Shown one piece after another: positions 1 through 7,384 of a DNA stretch of 7,384 nt; the first letter of the stretch is position 1; every line of letters begins with the position of its first letter. Where the stretch lies: assembly GCA_027620105.1 (NCBI GenBank), contig JAQCIA010000091.1, forward strand, positions 1 to 7,384, given 5' to 3'. The notes under the pieces were generated by a model. That model did no database searches. It was not told where the DNA came from and worked only from the letters and a program-made list of their open reading frames with translations. This DNA comes from Verrucomicrobiota bacterium (GTDB taxonomy: Bacteria; Verrucomicrobiota; Kiritimatiellia; UBA8416; JAIOPI01). The translations under genes and the position numbers were made by a program.

Positions 1-2
1 AA

Positions 3-386
3 GCGCCCGCCGACGCCTTTGCGCAAATCGAACGCACAGCCGTGGCCCGCCTCGGCCGCGACCTCGTGATCGTGATTGCGCTCACCAGCGCCGCACCGTT
101 TCTCGGTTTGCTCGGCACCGTGGGTGGCATGATCGAAACGTTTCACGCCGTGGCCGGTGGCAATCGCGGCGAAACCGCGGCACGCGTGTCGAGCGGCATC
201 AGTCAGGCCCTGATCGCCACCCAGTACGGCCTCGCCGTCGCGATTCCCGGCCTGTTCTGTGTGGCCCGCTTGGAGCGCTTGCGGGATCGCGCCACGCTGC
301 GCTTTGCCCATTGCCGCAACCAGCTGCTGCTCGCCCTCGCGGCGCGCACCGACGACCCCGGGAGCCACCATGCGACGGTTGCGTGA
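3..386 (+). CDS. exbB: ExbB/TolQ/MotA-family proton channel subunit, 5'-truncated by the window edge
   Basis: This is the C-terminal part (127 residues) of a MotA/TolQ/ExbB channel protein. The reading frame is open to the window edge, so the true start lies upstream; the internal GTG at 42 is not a convincing start. Two family membrane segments are visible: one containing the signature APFLGLLGTVGGMIETF, and a second, ISQALIATQYGLAVAIPGLF, which has the usual Thr and small residues. A basic cytoplasmic tail follows. In the family, ExbB pentamers surround ExbD and form the inner-membrane proton path that powers TonB. The wording of the signature and the exbD-tonB-TPR order downstream resemble the TonB2-type systems of Vibrio and relatives, in which two MotA/TolQ/ExbB-like genes are often found in tandem; which of the two this is cannot be seen. 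Its stop codon lies 17 bp inside exbD, suggesting translational coupling. Confidence 0.93.
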   Translation, partial: APADAFAQIERTAVARLGRDLVIVIALTSAAPFLGLLGTVGGMIETFHAVAGGNRGETAARVSSGISQALIATQYGLAVAIPGLFCVARLERLRDRATLRFAHCRNQLLLALAARTDDPGSHHATVA

Positions 387-786
387 TTACGGCGGCCAGA
401 TCGCCCAGCGCAGCGTGGAAATCAACGTCATTCCACTGATCGACTGCATGCTGTTTCTGCTCATTTTTTTCATCTCCACCACGGTCTTCGAGGAGGCAAC
501 CGGCGTGGACGTGCAGAAACCCCAGGCGGCAAGTGCCGCGCCGCTCGCCAAGGAAAGCATCACCCTCGCCCTCACCGCCGACGGTCAGATCATCTACGGC
601 GGGCGCTCCGTGTATCCGAACGCCGTGCGCGGCCTCGTCGCCCAGCAGTTGCGCGACAAGCTCGTCCCCGTCATCATCCTCGCGGACAACCGCGCCCGCA
701 CCGGCACGCTGGTGGATCTCATCGATGAATGCAAACTGGCCGGCGCCGCGCAGGTGAGCCTCGCCGCCACGCAGGAGGGTTCATGA
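370..786 (+). CDS. exbD: ExbD/TolR-family biopolymer transport protein
   Basis: This 138-residue protein is a normal length for ExbD. The start is the ATG at 370, preceded by GGGAG (360-364) at a 5-nt spacing; frame extension upstream of it lies inside exbB and is not credible. Residues 1-19 are a short cytoplasmic N-terminus. Residues about 20-39 form the single membrane helix in the family pattern INVIPLIDCMLFLLIFF, with the essential proton-accepting Asp at position 25. Residues about 62-133 form the periplasmic domain, with the typical ITLALTADGQI strand, an ILAD strand and a final AGAAQVSLAA segment. In the family, ExbD sits inside the ExbB ring and couples proton flow to TonB motion. 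The gene overlaps exbB by 17 bp and tonB by 4 bp, so these are almost certainly cotranslated and the products made in linked amounts. The closest style is ExbD2 of TonB2 systems rather than E. coli ExbD. Nothing looks damaged. Confidence 0.95.
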   Translation: MRRLRDYGGQIAQRSVEINVIPLIDCMLFLLIFFISTTVFEEATGVDVQKPQAASAAPLAKESITLALTADGQIIYGGRSVYPNAVRGLVAQQLRDKLVPVIILADNRARTGTLVDLIDECKLAGAAQVSLAATQEGS

Positions 787-1487
787 CCCCTTCCGATCCC
801 GCTCGCGCCCATCTCGCCCAGTGGAACCACGGCCGCCCGGCACATGCTGATTCGTGGCGTGCCGCCTTTATCGCTGCCGCGCTGACGGCTGGCATCTTTG
901 CCTTGCTGCCACTTTCCGACCTGCTCGCACCCTTGCCGCAGATTGCACCACCGTCAACGCTTGTGGACACGCTGCCTCCGCCGCCCCTGCCCCCGCCCAG
1001 CGCGCCGACACCCCTGCACCAGACCGTCCCGCACGCGGTCGCACCGCTCCCGCAGCTGGCGGAACCGCGCGCCGCCTTGCCGGTAGCCGCGCCGCTGCGC
1101 ATGCACCTGACCATGTCCATCGCCCCCGGTGACGTCGCCGTGAACTTCCCCATCACACCGGCATCCTCGCTGCGCGATCCCTCCGGCGCCTGGGTGTTCG
1201 ACATAAGCGAGACGGACCGTATGCCCCGCGCACTCGCACGCCTGGCACCGTTATATCCGCCACAGGCGCGCATGCGCCGTCTCGAAGGGGATGTGATTAT
1301 GGAGTTTGTGGTGACCCCCGAGGGCGCCGTCAAGGAGGCCACCGTCGTGCATGCGCAGCCCCCGGGAATCTTTGACCAAGCCTCGCTACAGGCCATTCAG
1401 CGCTGGCGCTTCGAGCCAGGCATGAAGGGCGGCGAGGCCGTGCCCGTCCGTGTGCGACAGAAACTGACCTTCAGGCTGGAAGAATAA
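783..1487 (+). CDS. tonB: TonB-family energy transducer
   Basis: The product is 234 residues, close to E. coli TonB (239). The ATG at 783 overlaps the exbD stop as ATGA and has a strong AGGAGGG (773-779) just upstream, which fixes this start over the longer open frame. A cytoplasmic N-terminus (1-24) precedes one membrane helix (about 25-47). Then comes a proline-rich periplasmic spacer (about 50-105), including four consecutive prolines at 65-68 and three at 70-72. The C-terminal TonB domain (about 155-232) shows the hallmarks PLYPPQARMRRLEGDV, a strand EFVVTPEGAV, and WRFEP near 208-212. In the family this domain contacts the TonB box of outer-membrane receptors. The (Glu-Pro)n/(Lys-Pro)n repeats of enterobacterial TonB are absent, and the membrane helix shows no His equivalent to E. 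coli His20; both are judged by eye only. The substrate receptors it serves are not in the window. Confidence 0.93.
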   Translation: MTPSDPARAHLAQWNHGRPAHADSWRAAFIAAALTAGIFALLPLSDLLAPLPQIAPPSTLVDTLPPPPLPPPSAPTPLHQTVPHAVAPLPQLAEPRAALPVAAPLRMHLTMSIAPGDVAVNFPITPASSLRDPSGAWVFDISETDRMPRALARLAPLYPPQARMRRLEGDVIMEFVVTPEGAVKEATVVHAQPPGIFDQASLQAIQRWRFEPGMKGGEAVPVRVRQKLTFRLEE

Positions 1488-1488
1488 T

Positions 1489-2811
1489 GTGAAGCGCCAC
1501 AGCACCGATCATCAGATCCGCACGCACCAGGTGGGCATGCTGTTGCTTGCCGCGTTGTGCCTGCTGTGGCCTTCGTTCGCCACGGCGGCAGCCGACCCGT
1601 TCGAGCCATCCGTCACCCGTCAGGAAGCGGAACTGCTCGAACAAGCCATGACCCTCGCGGAGAAGGACGTGACCGCGGCCATCACGCAACTCCAGACCGA
1701 GAATCGCGTCGCCGCAAGTCCGGCACTGGACTACGCCCTCGGCAACCTCTACGTGCAGACCAACCGGCTCACCGACGCCGAGGCCGCCTATCGGGAAGCC
1801 CTGCGAAAACTTCCACGCTTTCGCGCGGCACGCAACAACCTCGCCCGCCTGTACCTCATGCAGGAACGCCCCGCCGCCGCCATTTCCGCCTTCGCCGAAC
1901 TCGTGCGCGATGGTCAGGGTGACGCCGAAACCTTTCTGCTATACGGCCATGCCTGCACCTTGGAAAACCGCTTGCTCTCCGCCGAAACCGCCTATCGCCA
2001 GGCGCTGCTGCTGCAGCCGGATGGCGTCGAGGCACGGCGCGGGCTTGCGCGCTGCCTGATCGACCAGCAGCGCTACGCCGAGTCCTCCCCGCTCGTATCG
2101 GAACTCCTGTCGCTAGCGCCTGACGATGCGGAGTTGTGGTCGCTGCAGGCCAACATCCATCTCACGCAGGAACGCCCCACCGATGCCGTGGCCAGCCTCG
2201 AGACCGCGCGGCGCTTGCAGGCTGTCACACCCGACATGCTGGCGACACTCGGCGATCTGTATCTCAATCTGGCACAGCCCGCCGATGCCGTGGCGGCCTA
2301 CACACAGGCCTTTGCGATCACCAACGCGCCGGTGACCCGACAATTGCGGGCCGCCGAGGGACTGATACAGATCGGCGAGTGGCAGGCCGCGGAAAATCTG
2401 CTCGATCAACTGGACGCGCGCATGCAGCGCGGGAGGCACGTTCTGACGTCAGCCGAGGACCAGCAGCGCACACGCCTGCGCGCCGATGCCGCGTACCGGG
2501 CGGGCCGCCCCGATGAAGCGCGCACAGCGCTGCGCGAGCTCTTGCAGCGCGACCCGCTCGATGGCGCCGCCCTGCTCACCCTCGGCGACCTTGATCGCGA
2601 ATCCGGCCGACTGGAAGAAGCGCGGCTATCCTACGAACGCGCCGCCCGCATTCGCGGCTTCGAAGCCCGCGCGCTCGTGCGCCAAGCCCAGGTGGAAGTC
2701 GACCGCGAACGCTATGCCGCCGCCGTCGAACTGTTGCAAGCCGCCCAAGCCTTCGAGGACCAGCCCCACGTCGCACGCTACCTGGATCAAGTCCGCCGCC
2801 TCGTGCGGTAG
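1489..2811 (+). CDS. Exported tetratricopeptide-repeat protein of the TonB2-type cluster
   Basis: This 440-residue protein starts at GTG 1489, 1 bp after the tonB stop, with GGAAGA (1478-1483) at a 5-nt spacing. An in-frame ATG at 1537 (residue 17), preceded by AGGTGGG, is a possible alternative start that would give a more ordinary signal peptide. From either start a hydrophobic segment (MLLLAALCLLWPSFATAAA, ending near residue 35) with an AxA-type site predicts Sec export to the periplasm. The rest is TPR-rich alpha helix: clear repeats at about 81-110, 114-144, 148-178, 182-212, 216-246 and 250-280, a more degenerate linker (281-330), then repeats at about 330-357, 360-390 and 393-424. There is no enzyme motif. 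A TPR gene follows tonB in TonB2-type clusters of several Gram-negative bacteria, so it likely scaffolds or tunes the TonB complex or an outer-membrane receptor. That role is inference; the TPR identity is seen directly. Confidence 0.88.
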   Translation: MKRHSTDHQIRTHQVGMLLLAALCLLWPSFATAAADPFEPSVTRQEAELLEQAMTLAEKDVTAAITQLQTENRVAASPALDYALGNLYVQTNRLTDAEAAYREALRKLPRFRAARNNLARLYLMQERPAAAISAFAELVRDGQGDAETFLLYGHACTLENRLLSAETAYRQALLLQPDGVEARRGLARCLIDQQRYAESSPLVSELLSLAPDDAELWSLQANIHLTQERPTDAVASLETARRLQAVTPDMLATLGDLYLNLAQPADAVAAYTQAFAITNAPVTRQLRAAEGLIQIGEWQAAENLLDQLDARMQRGRHVLTSAEDQQRTRLRADAAYRAGRPDEARTALRELLQRDPLDGAALLTLGDLDRESGRLEEARLSYERAARIRGFEARALVRQAQVEVDRERYAAAVELLQAAQAFEDQPHVARYLDQVRRLVR

Positions 2812-2812
2812 C

Positions 2813-2831
2813 GGCCGCATCGTGTGCGGCC
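2813..2831 (+). other. Perfect 7-bp inverted repeat directly after the TPR gene
   Basis: GGCCGCA (2813-2819) and TGCGGCC (2825-2831) can pair around the 5-nt loop TCGTG, only 2 bp after the TPR stop codon. The stem is GC-rich and could form an RNA hairpin. There is no following T-tract, so it does not meet the usual rule for an intrinsic terminator. It might be an mRNA-stabilising or attenuating hairpin, or chance in GC-rich DNA. Confidence 0.3.
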
Positions 2832-2886
2832 TGCAATTGCCCCTGTACGGGACGACGCCATTACGGTTCACGCGCCTGGTCACAAC

Positions 2887-2982
2887 ATGCGCAACGCCGC
2901 CCAAATCCCTTCCGCCGGTTGGATCGCCGCCGGCCTCGCCCTCGGCCTGCTGCTCACCGCCGGCGTCTGGGGACAGCCCCCC
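2887..2982 (+). other. Displaced 5' end (start codon and first membrane helix) of the TMTC-like gene, in another frame
   Basis: Starting at ATG 2887, 32 codons encode a short polar N-terminus followed by GWIAAGLALGLLLTAGVWG, a convincing first membrane helix, ending in Gln-Pro-Pro at the C6 run (2977-2982). After the C run this frame becomes meaningless and stops at 3147. A change of one base (-1 reading shift, or one missing C) joins it to the frame that begins His-Phe-Glu-Phe-Val-Trp-Asp-Asp at 2982. That gives a 615-residue protein with the family's normal order: helix 1, then the Asp-Asp loop. No strong Shine-Dalgarno sequence is seen before 2887. The function of the helix is inferred from family architecture; the frame change is seen directly. 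Confidence 0.65.
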
Positions 2983-4733
2983 ATTTCGAATTCGTGTGGG
3001 ACGATGCCTTCTACGTTGTGTCCAACAAGTCCCTTCAGGACTGGAGCAACCTGCCCGCCTATTTCTATGACAGCGGCACGTCGGCCGGTCATGACGCCAC
3101 GGAAGATTTCCGCGTGTTTCGCCCCCTCCGCAATGTTTCATACCTGATCGACTATTCCCTCGCCGGCCTCAATCCCGCCTGGTGGCACATCCATCAGGTG
3201 CTTTTGCACACCCTGAACGCCCTCCTCGTGGCCATCGCCGCCGGCCTGCTCGCGCGCAGTCCCGTGGCGGCGCTCGTGGGTGGCCTGTTGTTTCTCGTGC
3301 ACCCGGTTCAGACCGAAGTCGTGGCCTGGGTGAAGGGGCGCGACGACGCCCTCTCCGCCTGCTGGACGCTGATCGGCTTTCTCCTCTGGCTGCATTGGCG
3401 CGGCCGCGCCTTCACCTGGCCGCGTTGCGCCGCCCTGTCCGGCGTCTACCTCGTGGCCTGCCTCGCCAAAGACCAAGCCATCATCCTGCCCCTGCTCTTG
3501 CTGACCGCCGAACGCTGGCTGCCCCCACCCGCACCCGACCGCACCAGTCGCGCCGGCCTGCGCCTCTGGGCATCCCTCGCCGCCACAGGCCTCCTCTATC
3601 TCGTCTGGCGTCATCTCTTCATCGGCCGCACCTCACAGGTGGACTACCTCGACGGCCCGCTGTCCTCCCTGCTGACGATGTTGCCCGTCGCCGTGAAGTA
3701 CCTGCAGTTGCTGATCTGCCCCTGGCACCTGCTCGCCGATTACGCCGGTATCACGCCGGCCACGTCTCTTTTTGATCCGCGCGTCCTCGGTGCCATCGTC
3801 GTGCTCGCCCTCGTCACGGCGCTCATCTGGCGCGTTCGCAAACGCGCACCTTTCGTGACCTTCGGCCTGCTCTGGGTGGGACTCGCCCTCCTGCCAGTTT
3901 CCAACATCGTTCCGATGATGCAATACATGGCGGAACGTTTCCTTTATCTGCCCATGATCGGATTCGCCTGTGCCGCGGGCGCCCTGGCGGCTTTTGCAGT
4001 GGCGCGTTGGCGCCTCCCTGCCAGTCTCGCTTGCGCCATCCTGCTCGCCCTCGCCGCCCTGCGTGCCCACGCGCGTACCGCCGTCTGGCAGAATGATGTG
4101 ACGCTGTTCACGACCACCGTGCGCGATACGCCGGCCAACGTTTTGCGCGCGCGCCGCAGCCTGATGTCCGCATACATGCGCGCCGGGCAATACGCCCAGG
4201 CACGTCCCATCGCCGAGGAACTGTGGCGCATGGCCGAGACCGCGCCGGACCTCTCCCCACGCAAGCGCGCCGAGTATACACGCCACTTCGGCATGACCGC
4301 CCTGCGCTCCGGCGATCGCCTCACCGGCCGCGCGATGCTGGAAAAAGCCATCGCCCACGACCCCACCTACCTGGCCCCCTACGTCACCCTCGGCATTGAT
4401 GCCGGCGCCGCCGGTGACGCTGCCCTTGCCCTGGATTGGCTTGATCGCGCCCAACAAATCGATCCACAGCTCGCCGTCATTCATTACAATCGCGGAATCG
4501 CCTTGCAGGCATTGGGAGACCCCCAAGGTGCCGAATTGGCCATGCGCCAGGCCATCGCGTTGCACCCGGAAACGCCGGACATGCACAAAACCCTCGCCGC
4601 CCAGCTGTGGCAGCGCAACGACATTCCCGCCGCCCTGCAGGTCTATCGTGACGCCGCCCAACGCTGGCCAAACGACCCCGAAATCGTCCAATGGCTGGTC
4701 GAAGCCGAACGGCTCACACAGAATCACGATTGA
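2919..4733 (+). CDS. TMTC-like (GT105-type) polytopic membrane protein with C-terminal TPRs, probably frameshifted at the 5' end
   Basis: The longest open frame begins at TTG 2919, but its first 20 residues are Arg/Pro-rich, without a membrane helix, and look like out-of-frame translation. The real start is probably ATG 2887 in another frame. From residue 22 the protein is intact. It has the first-loop motif FVWDD (25-29), FRPLRNVSYLIDY and LNPAWWHIHQVLLHTLNALL, then HPVQTEVVAWVKGRDDAL (128-145), a CLAKDQAIILPLLLL segment (181-195) and MAERFLYLP (337-345). About ten membrane segments lie between 91 and 383. Residues about 405-590 are TPRs, the clearest at 452-485, 486-517, 520-551 and 554-587. 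This layout matches the TMTC family of GT-C O-mannosyltransferases, which use lipid-linked sugar on the non-cytoplasmic side with an acidic first loop. Bacterial members are mostly uncharacterised, so donor and acceptor are unknown. The gene follows the TPR gene by 75 bp from ATG 2887. Confidence 0.8.
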   Translation: MDRRRPRPRPAAHRRRLGTAPHFEFVWDDAFYVVSNKSLQDWSNLPAYFYDSGTSAGHDATEDFRVFRPLRNVSYLIDYSLAGLNPAWWHIHQVLLHTLNALLVAIAAGLLARSPVAALVGGLLFLVHPVQTEVVAWVKGRDDALSACWTLIGFLLWLHWRGRAFTWPRCAALSGVYLVACLAKDQAIILPLLLLTAERWLPPPAPDRTSRAGLRLWASLAATGLLYLVWRHLFIGRTSQVDYLDGPLSSLLTMLPVAVKYLQLLICPWHLLADYAGITPATSLFDPRVLGAIVVLALVTALIWRVRKRAPFVTFGLLWVGLALLPVSNIVPMMQYMAERFLYLPMIGFACAAGALAAFAVARWRLPASLACAILLALAALRAHARTAVWQNDVTLFTTTVRDTPANVLRARRSLMSAYMRAGQYAQARPIAEELWRMAETAPDLSPRKRAEYTRHFGMTALRSGDRLTGRAMLEKAIAHDPTYLAPYVTLGIDAGAAGDAALALDWLDRAQQIDPQLAVIHYNRGIALQALGDPQGAELAMRQAIALHPETPDMHKTLAAQLWQRNDIPAALQVYRDAAQRWPNDPEIVQWLVEAERLTQNHD

Positions 4734-4763
4734 CCCCGTCGCCACATCCCCCTACATAGCCCG

Positions 4764-5438
4764 ATGCAAACGTGGGCCGTATTGTTCGATTGGGATGGCG
4801 TGGTCGTGGACTCCGCACCGCAACACAAAGCGGCTTGGGAGCGCATGGCGTCCGAAGATAATCTCCTGCTCCCCGACGACCACTTCGCGCAGAGCTTCGG
4901 GCGCCGAAATCCGCAGATCATCATGGAGCTGTTTCGCTGGACCCAGGACCCGCGCGAAGCCCAGCGCCTGGCGGATCGCAAAGAAAACCTCTTCCGGACC
5001 CTCGTCCGCGAATCCGGCCTGGAGACCCTCCCCGGTGTGCGCACACTCCTCGATGCCCTGCATGCCCGCGACATCCCTTGCGCCATTGCCTCCTCCGCAC
5101 CTCGCGAAAATCTGGACTGCGCCCTCACCCTGCTGAACCTGCACGATCGGTTCAGGCATATTGTGGCGGCGGAGGATGTACAACGCGGCAAACCCGCCCC
5201 GGAAGTGTTTCTCAAGGCCGCTCAGGGACTCGGTGTGCCGCCCGCCCGGGCCATGGTCATTGAAGACGCACATGTCGGCGTCACGGCGGCGCACGCCGCC
5301 GGCATGGCCGTGTTGGCGGTCGCCACCACACACCCCGCCAACTCGCTGACCGCGGCGGATCGCGTTGCCCACTCCCTCGAAAACATCACCCCGGATGACC
5401 TGGTGGCTCTGATTGCGGATCGGCAAAACAAGGTCTGA
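4764..5438 (+). CDS. HAD-superfamily hydrolase, beta-phosphoglucomutase-like (subfamily IA)
   Basis: The protein is 224 residues, typical of small HAD phosphatases and phosphomutases. All four HAD motifs are present. Motif I is LFDWDGVVVDS, with nucleophile Asp9 and acid/base Asp11; motif II is the ASSAP segment with Ser110/Ser111; motif III is Lys143 in RGKPAPEVF; motif IV is VIEDAHVG with Glu167-Asp168 for Mg2+. A helical cap (about 16-85) sits between motif I and the core, with FGRRNPQII in the position of the beta-phosphoglucomutase substrate loop. It is cytoplasmic, with no signal or membrane segment. The reaction would be Mg2+-dependent phosphoryl transfer on a small phosphorylated compound, perhaps a sugar phosphate; substrate and mutase-versus-phosphatase activity cannot be read from sequence. 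ATG 4764 is 30 bp after the TMTC-like gene with no obvious Shine-Dalgarno sequence, so it probably shares that transcript. Residues look intact. Confidence 0.87.
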   Translation: MQTWAVLFDWDGVVVDSAPQHKAAWERMASEDNLLLPDDHFAQSFGRRNPQIIMELFRWTQDPREAQRLADRKENLFRTLVRESGLETLPGVRTLLDALHARDIPCAIASSAPRENLDCALTLLNLHDRFRHIVAAEDVQRGKPAPEVFLKAAQGLGVPPARAMVIEDAHVGVTAAHAAGMAVLAVATTHPANSLTAADRVAHSLENITPDDLVALIADRQNKV

Positions 5439-5502
5439 ATCCCATGAAAACCCTTAAAATCTACCCCTCCTCCGCATTTCGTCAATAAATAACGCCAAAA
5501 AT

Positions 5503-5530
5503 TTGCGGACATACACTCGTCATTTATGCT
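5503..5530 (+). promoter_or_regulatory. Candidate sigma70-type promoter for hppA
   Basis: The 153-bp gap 5439-5591 is clearly more AT-rich than the surrounding genes and is the only sizeable intergenic region in the window. TTGCGG (5503-5508) and TATGCT (5525-5530) sit 16 bp apart and resemble -35 and -10 boxes, matching 3 of 6 and 4 of 6 consensus bases. A transcript from here would have a leader of roughly 55 nt before the hppA ATG. The match is weak, and the organism's sigma factor preferences are unknown. No convincing terminator hairpin with a T-tract or riboswitch fold was seen in the gap. Confidence 0.35.
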
Positions 5531-5580
5531 TCTGTAAGTCGAAAATAGTGAAGTTCAAGGTGCGCTCGCTTGCTTTGTTT

Positions 5581-5584
5581 GGGG
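5581..5584 (+). promoter_or_regulatory. Ribosome binding site deciding the hppA start
   Basis: Two in-frame ATGs lie close together, at 5586 and 5592. The only purine-rich site upstream is GGGG (5581-5584). It is 7 nt from the ATG at 5592 but only 1 nt from 5586, so the second ATG is the likely start. Confidence 0.5.
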
Positions 5585-5591
5585 TATGTAC

Positions 5592-7384
<1,793 letters not shown>

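Noticed and set aside
719..1396. Long minus-strand open frame (225 codons) opposite exbD and tonB
   Set aside because: It is antisense to two clearly recognised genes, rich in Gly/Ala/Ser/Arg as expected for the complement of GC-rich coding DNA, and resembles no protein family I know.
1487..1492. ATG immediately followed by TGA at the tonB/TPR junction (minimal start-stop)
   Set aside because: It arises from the overlap of the tonB TAA stop with the GTG start of the next gene. There is no evidence that it acts as a regulatory start-stop element.
2824..3147. Whole 107-codon + strand open frame as an independent small gene
   Set aside because: Only its 2887-2982 part makes sense (first helix of the TMTC-like protein). 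After the C run it is out-of-frame translation of that gene.
3633..4745. 370-codon minus-strand open frame opposite the TMTC-like gene
   Set aside because: Its Gly/Gln/Glu/His-rich composition is typical of antisense translation of GC-rich membrane-protein codons. The + strand frame carries all the family motifs.
5444..5488. Tiny 14-codon ORF (MKTLKIYPSSAFRQ) between the HAD gene and hppA
   Set aside because: It has no Shine-Dalgarno sequence and is too short to judge. It is not a clear attenuator leader, since it has no run of one amino acid and no alternative hairpins.
5490..5510. Possible intrinsic terminator around the A-run and TTTGCGG after the HAD gene
   Set aside because: The only pairing (CGC...AAA with TTT...GCG) needs a bulge and a two-base loop, and no T-tract follows.

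Overview
This window is GC-rich apart from one AT-rich gap, and every gene is on the + strand. It looks like a Gram-negative (diderm) bacterial chromosome, because it carries an inner-membrane TonB/ExbB/ExbD energy-transducing set. The ExbD and TonB sequences resemble the 'TonB2' type. The combination of that set, a TMTC-like TPR glycosyltransferase and a divergent membrane pyrophosphatase would fit Verrucomicrobiota, Kiritimatiellota or other PVC relatives, or a gammaproteobacterium or deltaproteobacterium. That placement is inference from protein style, and no rRNA or other marker is present to settle it.

Positions 1-2811 hold a tightly packed TonB2-type operon. It contains the 3' part of an ExbB/TolQ/MotA proton-channel gene, exbD (17-bp overlap), tonB (ATGA overlap), and a secreted TPR protein starting 1 bp after the tonB stop. 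ExbB and ExbD use the proton gradient to drive TonB, which spans the periplasm and opens outer-membrane transporters. The TPR protein is probably a periplasmic accessory factor, as in other TonB2-type clusters that end in a TPR gene.

Positions 2812-5438 hold two more co-directional genes. The first is a large polytopic membrane protein with C-terminal TPRs that resembles the TMTC/GT105 O-mannosyltransferase-like family. The second is a HAD-superfamily hydrolase of the beta-phosphoglucomutase type. The first appears frameshifted at its 5' end. A good ATG start and first membrane helix lie in one frame (2887-2982), the rest of the protein lies in another, and the join falls at a run of six C. 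It could be a real lesion, a homopolymer sequencing error or, less likely, recoding.

Positions 5439-5591 are a short AT-rich intergenic region that probably carries a promoter. From 5592 to the end of the window lies the 5' part of hppA, an ion-translocating membrane pyrophosphatase. Its catalytic Asp-rich loops are intact, it has a signal-peptide-like N-terminus, and a Lys sits in the position associated with K+-independent enzymes. The theme of the window is membrane energisation (proton-driven TonB complex, pyrophosphate-driven ion pump) with a possible cell-envelope glycosylation module between. I found no mobile element, CRISPR array, tRNA or rRNA.
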